Assembly: GCA_020024695.1 (NCBI GenBank)
Contig: JAHHTK010000019.1
Span: 1 to 8,884 of the forward strand
Length of the DNA: 8,884 nucleotides
Reading direction: 5' to 3'
Source: Ureaplasma sp.
GTDB taxonomy: Bacteria; Bacillota_I; Bacilli_A; Mycoplasmatales; Mycoplasmoidaceae
Shown here: positions 1-6,619 of the stretch, in pieces
Layout of the letters: each line of letters begins with the position of its first letter
Numbering within the stretch: the first letter of the stretch is position 1
Notes under the pieces: generated by a model
Database searches by the model: none
The model's input: the letters and a program-made list of their open reading frames with translations, nothing else
What the model was told of the DNA's origin: nothing
Translations under genes and position numbers: made by a program

Positions 1-443
1 TTAGCTTTCTTAGAAATCCGATAAATGGCACTAATTAGCCCTGCTAACATCCCGATTAATGGTTCTTGAATTGCATACAATCAAAACCACACCCCACCTT
101 GCATTAAATAGGCAATGGTGTCAATGGTCATTCCCATAAATAACCCATAAACAGGCCCAAAGAACCACCCAATCAATAAACTGGCTAAATTACTAAACCC
201 AATAGAAATCCCAACCCCAGGAATATTAATATGAATTAAAGATAACACTAACCCTAACGCAATTAGTGCTGCTAACATTACTAATAAAGAAATATTGGTT
301 AAGGCTTTTACTGGGTATAATGGGAAAAATAAATAACATAAAATTTCTTTTTTAGAAATCTTATGTTTAGGAAAACTTTGTTGTTTTACTAGTTTGTATT
401 GTTGTTCAATTAAATTATTTTTGTTGGTCGTGAGTTTTTGCAT
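1..443 (-). CDS. ECF transporter S component, probably folate type (5' part, cut by window edge)
   Basis: This is the membrane-embedded substrate-binding (S) subunit of an energy-coupling factor transporter, which captures a vitamin and works with the shared EcfA/A'/T module. Only the first 147 codons are in the window. A polar, Lys/Gln-rich N-terminal stretch of about 45 residues is followed by hydrophobic helices at about 48-70, 79-93 and 95-115, then a further hydrophobic run to residue 142. The stretch around residues 80-110 (IGFSNLASLLIGWFFGPVYG, then GMTIDTIAYLM) matches the pattern seen in FolT/RibU-like S components, and the following GGVWFW...EPLIGMLAGLI is closest to the folate family. 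UGA at 81-83 encodes Trp121. The start at 443 is chosen because GAAAGGAAAG lies just upstream and the earlier ATG at 448 runs into a stop after 12 codons. S-component family membership is fairly sure; the folate substrate is an inference. Confidence 0.83.
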
Positions 444-476
444 TCCATGCCTTTCCTTTCTTGAAAAATATGGGAG

Positions 477-495
477 CCGTTACTTTCACCAACGG
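477..495 (-). promoter_or_regulatory. Leader hairpin in the 5' UTR of the ECF gene
   Basis: On the minus strand CCGTT and AACGG form a 5-bp stem around the loop GGTGAAAGT, within the short leader predicted from the -10 box at 503-508 and upstream of the ribosome binding site. It does not match any riboswitch class I can recall (THF, TPP, FMN, preQ1). It could be a small regulatory leader or a chance hairpin. Confidence 0.3.
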
Positions 496-502
496 TAATT
501 TG

Positions 503-508
503 ATTATA
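503..508 (-). promoter_or_regulatory. -10 box for the ECF S-component gene
   Basis: A perfect TATAAT on the minus strand lies just after the stop of the methylase-like gene and about 60 nt before the ECF start codon. No convincing -35 hexamer is seen at 16-18 nt, which is common in mollicutes. The ECF gene could therefore be transcribed alone or by read-through from the gene upstream. Confidence 0.5.
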
Positions 509-522
509 TATAAAAAGTAGTC

Positions 523-1941
523 TTAATTATTTTTGAGAGTGAATCATCATGATAAATATTTACTTAACATTTCAATGGTTAAGCGATATTGACTACCAAA
601 ACTAGTTTTGCCAAAGCTTTGGATTCATTCTAAAAAAGATTCACTTTTTAAAGCATTATTAATTTCATGACTATCATATTGATAATCATTTAAAATGATG
701 CCATCAAAGACAGCTTGATGGGGTTCAATTAAATGCACAAACACTTCTTTTTTAGGATCATAGGTTTTGTTAAAGACATATCTTTTTTGATCTAATTGCT
801 TAAAGAAAGATGAGTTTTGAAACCCATACCATTGAGTTTCATCTTGATAATCAAAACTTAAATTTTTATGAGCTAAATAAGTTTGTAATGATAAAGGCAT
901 TTGATCAATCCCTTTTCATTGGTGTTTGTCATCATAAGGATAAATTAATTTGGCTCAAGTATTGGTATTAGTTTTATAAATATCAATTAATCAGTCTTTT
1001 CATTCACTTAACCATTTGTTGTTATTCACAATAAAACTGTTTAAATTTAATGCTTTTGGAACTTCTTTTAAATTTAGTGCTTCCAGCACTGAATCAATTT
1101 CAGCATTCGTACCACTTAAAGGTAATTGAATTGGTTGGTCTAACTGGTTCAATTTTAAAATATCATTATTTCACAAATCATTCAAACCATATTCAAACAA
1201 TAACATGCTTTGATCAAGATTGTCTTGTCTAGTAATTAAGGTCATGGCTGGATTTAAATTAATGTTAGCAAAGACATCGTGAAAGTTAAAATTAACCACA
1301 AAATCAATGGTGACATTTTGGTTTAAATAGGTTCGAAAACTGCGATAATTTTGACTTCTTAATCAAGTATTGGATGATAAATAAATGAGTTTACCTGTTT
1401 GGGCTTTCAAACAATGAATGCCATATTCAAAATAAAATTCAGTGGCTTTAGAGGTATGTAATTTATATTGGTTGGTTTGTTTATTTAACAAGGTTGCATA
1501 TAAATGACTATCTAACTTTAGATTTTCAATACTTAAATAAAAAATATTCCCAATGACAAAATCCATCATCCCCACATATTGGTGGTTTTCAATGACACTT
1601 TGATCATGGATATCTCACTTGACATTAAAGATGCCAAACCGATTGGCAGTTACATTTAAAACATTTTCTAATTGGTTTAAATACTCAGGGTTACATTCAA
1701 TAATATGAATATATTGTTCTAAATAGTTTTTAATAAACTCTTTGTTTTTCTTAAACTTAATTAATTCATTGATGGTACGGGTCACAATTTCAATTAAAAA
1801 AGCCCCGTTTCCAGCGGCAATATCCAGAATATGTTTTTGATAAAAATCCAGGATGGTCCGATAGCCTAAACTATCTAACATCACATTCACAATCGGTAAT
1901 GGAATACAAATATTTTTTTGGGTACGTTGGGTTTCATTCAT
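523..1941 (-). CDS. N6-adenine DNA methylase family protein (Eco57I type) with degenerate catalytic motif
   Basis: This 472-residue protein is homologous to Eco57I-type adenine-N6 DNA methylases, which transfer methyl from S-adenosylmethionine to adenine. The N-terminal PLPIVNVMLDSLGY corresponds to motif X, residues 40-49 (DIAAGNGAFL) to the SAM-binding motif I, and IIECNPEYLN to the acidic motif II. The family layout continues after motif IV, with a TEFYFEYG stretch and a GKLIYLSSNTWLR strand. The key motif IV, normally NPPY, is Asn132-Ile-Phe-Tyr135, so both prolines are lost. Activity is uncertain; the C-terminal 250 or so residues may bind DNA or a partner. At least eight Trp codons are UGA. 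The start at 1941 has a weak ribosome site (AAGAGAT). No restriction endonuclease is visible nearby. Family assignment is good, function open. Confidence 0.85.
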
Positions 1942-1962
1942 ATTTTAAATCTCTTGGTTTAA

Positions 1963-1968
1963 ATTATA
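1963..1968 (-). promoter_or_regulatory. -10 box for the methylase-like gene
   Basis: TATAAT on the minus strand, 22 nt before the start codon, in the 66-bp AT-rich gap between the divergent methylase-like and hypothetical genes. The opposite strand of the same gap carries TATAAA at 1974-1979, which may serve the plus-strand pair. No clear -35 box is seen for either. Confidence 0.45.
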
Positions 1969-2007
1969 TAAAATATAAATAAGTCTGGTGAAAAGAAAGC
2001 GTTGATT

Positions 2008-2715
2008 ATGACCAATTTTAAACAAAAAAGCCGTTTGTTTTTTGCTCAATTACAAAAACCCAGTTTAGGAAGTCAAAATGAGTTCTGGAAAATGTATTTA
2101 GACCACTTAGTGTCTGGTTGTTTTGAGACCCCTCAAAAACGTTATTTAAAGACTAATTTGAACCAATTAATGACGGGGTTAGCGATTAATTTAGATGTCA
2201 AACAAGCAATGAAAAATGAGCCTGAAACTCAGGCTTTAGTGTATCAAGCCACCTCGCATCAATTGGTGCCATTTTTGGTTTTTAACTTTTATTGAATCCA
2301 AACCCATGTTGAATTTAACAGTGATGTTTTATATGGGGGTTTAATTGATTGTCAACATTCAGATTTAGGAATTAAAACCTTTTATTATTGCTTTGATAAA
2401 ATTGTGAATCTAATTGTGAATTTCTTTGATCACATGCAAGATTATGTGTTAGATTTAATTTTTAGTTATTGTCTAGGAGCTTATTATTTATTAGGAAATG
2501 AAGCAGCCGTTAGTCAATTAAATTCACAAGTGCAACCTTTCGGCAAACTGTTAGTGCAAACTGATTGAATTCAAACGGTGGTTCAAAACCACCAATTGTT
2601 CTTAGATAAAGAAGAAAAATTGGCTTTTGTCGCTGATCTCATCAACCACTTACCACTCCGAATTAAAAAGCCACATTATCTGAAAATGGTTCGCAAACAA
2701 ATGAAAGTGAAATAA
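2008..2715 (+). CDS. Hypothetical protein, 235 aa
   Basis: I do not recognise this protein. It is open for 235 codons with in-frame UGA (Trp) codons, for example at 2293-2295, and ends in TAA. It looks soluble and mostly helical: no signal peptide, no long transmembrane segment, a basic C-terminus (HYLKMVRKQMKVK) and aromatic-rich middle segments (FLVFNFYWIQ, FSYCLGAYYLLG). The start at ATG 2008 is preferred over TTG 2002 because the purine-rich AGAAAG then lies 8 nt upstream instead of 2. It is divergent from the methylase-like gene and is followed after 55 nt by a second unknown gene on the same strand, so the two are probably co-transcribed. A role linked to the methylase homologue is possible but only suggested by position. 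Confidence 0.82.
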
Positions 2716-2770
2716 GCATTTTTATCTTTTTAATTTGAAACTGGATAAAATAAAGATGTTAAGGATCATT

Positions 2771-3763
2771 ATGCAACAGAAAAGTAAATATTGAGAATTA
2801 ATTCAAAATACGCATTGAGAAAATGTCCAAATTATAGATTTATTATTAGGTTGAAGTGCACCACGCTTAGCCTTCTTAAACCAAATTTATGACCCAGCTT
2901 TATTAAATAATAAAGCCTTTCTTGATTATCCCTACCAAGTAATGAAATATTACTTAAAGGTTGTCAATTATTTAGCAACCAGATTAAAATTTAAAACTAG
3001 TTATGCTGATAATAATGCCTTTGTGCAATTATTAGCTAATGGTTTTGTCCAAATCAGTAATGACTTAAATAAACATTTAGTTTATGGCAGTTTAGTTAAC
3101 CATGAAACTAATTTAGTCGCTACTTATAGTCAGTTACGTAATACTTGATGCCAACGCTTACAAGTCAATCAAAATTTAATTAATGAAATTTTGCAAAGTA
3201 AAGATTGGGGTGAATGAATCCCTGAACAAACGAGTGCTACGGTCATTAAAAAGGTCGTGAGTGACTCAGATATCTTATCTTCCCAACCGAGTTGTGACTT
3301 TCAATGTATTAAAGTAAATCAGCAAGGTTTAATTGACCATTTAAACACCGATTTATGAGGGGTTGATAATTTAGCCTTTGAAATGCTTAATTATCAAAAA
3401 CGCTGACAAGACTTGTTAGCTGATATTAATAACTTTGAAATCTTACGCACAAACAATTATTATCCTGACAGCAATGATAATAATTTCTTAATGTATATGT
3501 GTAGTATTGGTGAACTCTATGGCCTTTATTATTGAGCCATCAGCATGTATACTAAGTTTGCAACGGCATTAACTGTCAATGTCACTTTAGCTAAAAGTAA
3601 TGAACAAGACCATGTTCAATTTGAAAAGTTAGCAGCTCACTATGACATTGATGAAGAAGCCTTAGGCAATTTATCAGTCAAATACACTAGTGAATATTGT
3701 TTTTCACAAATGAAATTAATGGCTGAAATTATGCAAGTCTTAAAACCATATTTAGATATTTAA
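2771..3763 (+). CDS. Hypothetical protein, 330 aa
   Basis: I do not recognise this protein. The frame is open for 330 codons, with at least eight UGA tryptophans, which proves code 4 use in this gene. A good ribosome site (TTAAGGAT) sits 4 nt before ATG 2771. It appears soluble and helical with many Asn, Gln, Tyr and Leu residues, no signal peptide and no membrane anchor. Two small regions stand out: a conserved-looking N-terminus (IIDLLLGWSAPRLAFL) and an acidic segment near the end (HYDIDEEALGNL). Downstream, a bidirectional terminator separates it from the convergent rpmA. It follows the 235-aa unknown gene by 55 nt with no terminator between, so the pair likely forms one operon. Confidence 0.87.
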
Positions 3764-3790
3764 TCGCCACTAGCTTTTAAAGACAAAAGA

Positions 3791-3824
3791 AAACAACGCC
3801 CGTAATCATGGACGTTGTTTTTTT
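3791..3824. terminator. Bidirectional Rho-independent terminator
   Basis: AAACAACG (3791-3798) pairs with CGTTGTTT (3813-3820), with an extra inner CC/GG. A T-run follows on the plus strand (3818-3824), and on the minus strand the stem is followed by TTTTCTTTTG. It lies between two convergent genes, the 330-aa hypothetical and rpmA, and can stop both transcripts. Confidence 0.82.
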
Positions 3825-3838
3825 ATGTGCGTTGAATC

Positions 3839-4138
3839 TTATTTTTCAATTTCGGTGGTGATAACTGAAACACGTTTCTTGTTAGCACCGAAGTTTTCGT
3901 ATTTGACTTTACCTTCTACTTTTGCATATAAGGTGTGGTCTTTTCCTTGGCCAACATTAGCCCCTGGATAAATTTTGTTACCACGTTGTCTGTAAATAAT
4001 GTTACCTGCTTTAACGCTTTGTCCGTCACCTTTTTTTGCTCCAAGGAATTTAGGGTTTGAATCACGGCCGTTCTTTGAACTACCAACCCCTTTTTTGGAA
4101 GCAAAGTATTGTAAATTAGTAATAATGTTAAATTTCAT
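3839..4138 (-). CDS. rpmA: 50S ribosomal protein L27, with cleavable N-terminal extension
   Basis: L27 is a large-subunit protein whose N-terminus reaches the peptidyl transferase centre. The 99-residue sequence has the family signature ASKKGVGSSKNGRDSNPK, then GDGQSVKAGNIIYRQRG and GANVGQGKDHTLYA. It begins with a 12-residue extension, MKFNIITNLQYF, placed before Ala13. In Firmicutes the equivalent leader ends in LQFF and is removed by Prp to give mature L27; here the site reads LQYF|A, so Tyr replaces the first Phe. The ribosome site AAAGGAT lies 5 nt upstream, inside the end of prp, and the two genes overlap by 11 nt. It is the last gene of the rplU-prp-rpmA operon and is followed by the terminator at 3791-3824. 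Confidence 0.97.
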   Translation of the reverse strand: MKFNIITNLQYFASKKGVGSSKNGRDSNPKFLGAKKGDGQSVKAGNIIYRQRGNKIYPGANVGQGKDHTLYAKVEGKVKYENFGANKKRVSVITTEIEK

Positions 4139-4430
4139 GTTTAGATCCTTTATGAATTTTGAGCGAAAGATATTTGCTATCTGAACCTAAAGCTTTTAGT
4201 TGTAATGCAATCAAACTTAAATATTCTTGATATTTAGTATTTGTAGCATCAAAACTTAAGTAAATATAACCGTCACGTGTTACAAGCTGTGATTGGTCAT
4301 CATCAAATCAATTTAAAGCCCCCATCACGATGCTTGACACGCCAGCACACACTAAATCTTGTCCATAAGGAGCTGAATCTGCGTGTCCACTTACTTGTAA
4401 GGCATTAGATCAAATATCAATTTGAATCAT
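4128..4430 (-). CDS. prp: Ribosomal-processing cysteine protease Prp
   Basis: Prp cleaves the N-terminal extension from ribosomal protein L27. The 100-residue frame has two in-frame UGA (Trp7 and Trp41). The family motif is clear: SGHADSAPYGQDLVCAGVSS, giving catalytic His16 and Cys28, 12 residues apart as in Staphylococcus aureus Prp (His22, Cys34). It lies 2 nt after the TAG of rplU and overlaps the start of rpmA by 11 nt, so translation of the three is likely coupled. The gene order L21-Prp-L27 is the standard one for Firmicutes and Mollicutes, and the neighbouring L27 carries the matching cleavage site. Confidence 0.94.
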
Positions 4431-4432
4431 TA

Positions 4433-4732
4433 CTAACCGTTAATTGCTGTAATAACTAATTTAGTATATGGTTGACGGTGACCTTGGCGTTTCATGTGGT
4501 GTTTTTTAGATTTAAATTTAATAATACGAATTTTTTCACGTTTACCGTGTTTTTCAACGACTGCTGTAACGCTAGCACCTGAAACAGTAGGTGTACCGAT
4601 TTTTGATTCTGTCATTAAGACATTGTCGAAGTTTACTGATTGGCCAACTTCTTGGTCAAGTTTTTCGACATAGATTGTATCTCCGACGCTAACTTTATAT
4701 TGTTTTCCGCCGGTTGTAAAAATAGCGAACAT
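4433..4732 (-). CDS. rplU: 50S ribosomal protein L21
   Basis: L21 binds 23S rRNA in the large subunit. The 99-residue protein begins MFAIFTTGGKQYKVSVGD, the usual opening of the family, and contains the basic stretch KIRIIKFKSKKHHMKRQGHR followed by QPYTKLVITAI, all typical. Length matches the family. The start is supported by AAAGGA 6 nt upstream. It is the first gene of the rplU-prp-rpmA operon and is preceded by an L21 leader RNA that probably controls the operon by feedback. It ends in TAG. Confidence 0.98.
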   Translation of the reverse strand: MFAIFTTGGKQYKVSVGDTIYVEKLDQEVGQSVNFDNVLMTESKIGTPTVSGASVTAVVEKHGKREKIRIIKFKSKKHHMKRQGHRQPYTKLVITAING

Positions 4733-4824
4733 GTTGTTCCTTTCACTTAGACTCGCCTAACTAGGAGTTTGCAAACTAACACTAGTTTCGTGCGGTTGAA
4801 GCTGCATAAACCGATTACACAGCG
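4733..4824 (-). ncRNA. L21 leader (ribosomal protein autoregulatory 5' UTR)
   Basis: The 5' UTR of rplU resembles the Firmicutes L21 leader, which is thought to bind L21 and repress the operon. On the minus strand it holds AATCGGTTTATGCAGC, then AACCGCAC (4790-4797). CGGTT and AACCG pair, and a second tall hairpin spans 4759-4787, with AACTAG/CTAGTT outside and AGTTT/AAACT inside. The A-rich ribosome site follows. The start is inferred from the -10 box at 4830-4835. Assignment rests on recalled consensus features, not a covariance search. Confidence 0.75.
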
Positions 4825-4829
4825 TTTTT

Positions 4830-4835
4830 ATTATA
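4830..4835 (-). promoter_or_regulatory. -10 box of the rplU-prp-rpmA operon
   Basis: Perfect TATAAT on the minus strand, placed so that transcription would begin about 4823, at the 5' end of the predicted L21 leader. No good -35 match is seen 17 nt upstream, where the sequence reads AGGTTT. Confidence 0.65.
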
Positions 4836-4862
4836 TCAAGAGTGGTCTCCATAAACCTTTTC

Positions 4863-4899
4863 TAGCCCTGAATTTCTCATTTTTTTAGCCCAATTCTCA
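4863..4899. repeat. Imperfect direct repeat between divergent promoters
   Basis: TAGCCCTGAATTTCTCA (4863-4879) and TAGCCCAATTCTCA (4886-4899) share TAGCCC and AATT(T)CTCA, starting 23 bp apart. The second copy also has AGCCC pairing with GGGCT (4908-4912). They lie upstream of the rplU promoter and of the aldehyde dehydrogenase promoter. They may be protein binding sites or a degraded duplication. Confidence 0.35.
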
Positions 4900-4927
4900 A
4901 AATCAAGGGGCTTGAAAAAGCAAATTT

Positions 4928-4946
4928 ATTTTATCAAAGATAAAAT
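4928..4946. promoter_or_regulatory. Perfect inverted repeat (possible operator) of the aldehyde dehydrogenase gene
   Basis: ATTTTATC-AAA-GATAAAAT is a perfect 8-bp inverted repeat with a 3-nt spacer. It lies 3 bp before the -10 box at 4950-4955 and covers the place of the -35 element, the position expected for a repressor or activator site. A second repeat of the same geometry and core (TTATC-N3-GATAA) is at 6397-6415. The regulator is unknown. Confidence 0.45.
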
Positions 4947-4949
4947 CCA

Positions 4950-4955
4950 TATAAT
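4950..4955 (+). promoter_or_regulatory. -10 box of the aldehyde dehydrogenase gene
   Basis: Perfect TATAAT 24 nt before the start codon. The -35 region is occupied by the inverted repeat at 4928-4946 and has no standard hexamer; a TTGAAA at 4912-4917 is too far upstream. Confidence 0.55.
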
Positions 4956-4978
4956 GAAACCACAAAGGAAAAAAGTTT

Positions 4979-6367
4979 ATGAATCCACTCGTATCTATTT
5001 TACAACAACAAAAGCAGTTTCAAACCACAAACGATTGAAATCATTATCAAACCGATCTCCAACTCTTAAAAAGACTTCGTAGTACATTAGTGCATCACGA
5101 ACAAGATATTTATCAAGCCCTCAAACAAGATTTAAATAAATCCCCTAATGAAGTCTTTTTAACTGAATATTCATTAGTGTTAGAAGAATTAAATTACTTT
5201 ATTAAGAAATTAAAATCCTATCGGAAAATTCACCATAAACATGATGACTTTGGAATTATTGGCCATCGCACCCAATATGTTTATGAACCCTTTGGGACTG
5301 TGTTAATTATGGTTCCCTTTAATTATCCTTTGCAGTTAAGTTTAGTACCTTTGATTGGAGCACTTGCTGCTGGGAACTCAGTCATTTTAAAACTATCCCA
5401 ACAAACTCCCCACATTAACCAAGTTATTCAAACGATTTGTCACGAAGTTTTTGAAATAAATCGGGTCTATGTCATTGATTGAACCCTGCCTAATTTATAT
5501 GATTTAGTTTATGAATTAGATGTGGATTTAGTCTTTTTTACAGGTAGTGAACGAATTGGAAAACAAGTCTACCAACACTTTAGCCAAAAATTAATTCCTG
5601 TGGTCTTAGAATTGGGTGGAAAATCGCCTGTCATTGTTGATGGAAGTTATGACCTTGCTTTAAGTGCTAAAAGAATTATTTGGGGCAAATTATTTAACTT
5701 TGGCCAAACCTGTGTAGCTCCCGATTATGTCTTAGTAAAAGCTGGTTATCAAGACCAATTGATAACAGCCTTAAAAAAAGAAATTCAAATTCAAGCCAAT
5801 CAGTTAACAGCCTCAGAAAACATTGCCAAAATGATTAATCAAAAACAAAAAGACCGTTTAAGGAATTTAATGACCCCTGACTATGAAGTGGTTTTTGATT
5901 ATCAGATTCATGAAAATGAACCACATTTTCAATTGGTGAACGTTCATTCTGACCAATGAAACTCACCTTTAATGCACACCGAAATTTTTGGACCAATCTT
6001 GCCAATTGTGGTTTATCATGATCAAAAAGAATTGTGAACTATTTTGAACCACAACCCTTATCCATTAGCCACTTATTTGTTCTCAACTAATAAAACCCTG
6101 ACTAAACAATTAGTGACCCATTGAAAAACAGGGGGCATGGTCATTAACAGTGTCTTATTACACCTCACCAAAAAGATTAGTTTTGGGGGTATTAAAAACT
6201 CAGGGGTCGGTCAATACCACAACCACACTAGTTACACCACCTTTGCTCACCTCAAACCCATTGTTAAAGTTGGCAAATACGAACCAAGATTTATGTACAG
6301 TCCCCACCAACCAAATGACCTTAAACTCGCTCACGCACTCTTGTTTAAATTAAAAAAATTTCATTAA
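4979..6367 (+). CDS. Aldehyde dehydrogenase, class 3 (ALDH3-like)
   Basis: An NAD(P)-dependent enzyme oxidising aldehydes to acids; the substrate cannot be told from sequence. The 462-residue protein follows the ALDH3 family: PFNYPLQLSLVPLIGALAAG with Asn115, LKLSQ (usually LKPSE), FFTGSERIGK in the cofactor site, ELGGKSP with general base Glu211, and FGQTCVAP with nucleophile Cys245. These are close to the rat ALDH3 residues Asn114, Glu209 and Cys243. EIFGPILP and GGIKNSGVGQYH complete the core. The usual Trp of PWNYP is Phe. There is no hydrophobic C-terminal tail, so it is probably cytosolic. UGA encodes several Trp. AAAGGA 11 nt upstream supports the start at 4979. It stands alone, divergent from rplU, with an inverted repeat at its promoter, which suggests regulation in response to some signal. 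Confidence 0.95.
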
Positions 6368-6383
6368 TTTTGTTATTTAGATT

Positions 6384-6389
6384 TATAAT
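6384..6389 (+). promoter_or_regulatory. -10-like box before a structured gene-free stretch
   Basis: Perfect TATAAT 17 bp after the aldehyde dehydrogenase stop. It would place a transcription start near 6395, at the foot of the inverted repeat 6397-6415. No clear -35 is seen, and in an AT-rich genome such a hexamer can arise by chance. Confidence 0.35.
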
Positions 6390-6396
6390 AAAAAGC

Positions 6397-6415
6397 GAGT
6401 TATCGAGGATAACTC
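6397..6415. repeat. Perfect inverted repeat GAGTTATC-GAG-GATAACTC
   Basis: Two 8-bp arms with a 3-nt spacer. There is no T-run after it, so it is not a normal terminator. It has the same 8-3-8 layout and the same TTATC-N3-GATAA core as the repeat upstream of the aldehyde dehydrogenase gene. It may be a DNA site for the same regulator, or the first hairpin of an RNA starting near 6395. Confidence 0.45.
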
Positions 6416-6425
6416 CGATTACTTC

Positions 6426-6570
6426 TATTCATTGAGTGGTGATCTTTTATATTAGCTTTATATAATCATATTGGTAGATGGTTTATATATTTTCTATTCT
6501 CTATTTTATAAAATAGAAAAAACTTGAAGGTTTTTTTGGATTCTCACAACATAATTCGACTCAATGAATA
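6426..6570. repeat. 12-bp perfect inverted repeat enclosing 121 bp
   Basis: TATTCATTGAGT at 6426-6437 is the exact reverse complement of ACTCAATGAATA at 6559-6570. It could be the closing helix of an RNA or the ends of a very small mobile element. No flanking target-site duplication is seen (ACTTC on the left, TGATA on the right). Confidence 0.5.
6501..6516. repeat. 16-bp perfect palindrome CTATTTTATAAAATAG
   Basis: Perfect dyad symmetry, followed directly by AAAAAAC-TTGAAG-GTTTTTT (6517-6536), a weak A/T hairpin with a T-run. Together they could be a weak terminator on the plus strand or internal helices of the candidate RNA. Confidence 0.4.
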
Positions 6571-6577
6571 TGATAAA

Positions 6578-6616
6578 AAAAGACAGCTTTGGTATCTGCG
6601 ACCAAAGTTGTCTTTT
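6578..6616. terminator. Strong bidirectional Rho-independent terminator
   Basis: AAAAGACA-G-CTTTGGT (6578-6593) pairs with ACCAAAG-T-TGTCTTTT (6601-6616) around the loop ATCTGCG; the middle G faces T, a wobble pair in RNA. T-runs follow on both strands. On the minus strand it begins 4 nt after the protease stop codon. On the plus strand it ends any transcript of the gap or the aldehyde dehydrogenase. Confidence 0.88.
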
Positions 6617-6619
6617 GTT

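Noticed and set aside
523..1941. Apparent stop codons breaking the methylase-like gene into pieces, suggesting a pseudogene
   Set aside because: All breaks are UGA, read as Trp under code 4. The same pattern is seen in the intact aldehyde dehydrogenase and protease genes.
2716..2770. Promoter between the two hypothetical genes (TTGAAA and TAAAAT)
   Set aside because: The two hexamers are only 5 bp apart, so they cannot act as -35 and -10; co-transcription is more likely.
3999..4184. Plus-strand frame of 61 codons across rpmA and prp
   Set aside because: Antisense shadow of two well-supported ribosomal operon genes.
6426..6570. Miniature inverted-repeat transposable element
   Set aside because: The 12-bp ends are perfect but there is no target-site duplication and no second copy in the window; RNA pairing explains the repeat equally well.
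6395..6577. SRP RNA, tmRNA or tRNA gene
   Set aside because: The GGAAG/GCAGC SRP loop, the tmRNA tRNA-like ends and a TTCGAATC-type T-arm are all absent.
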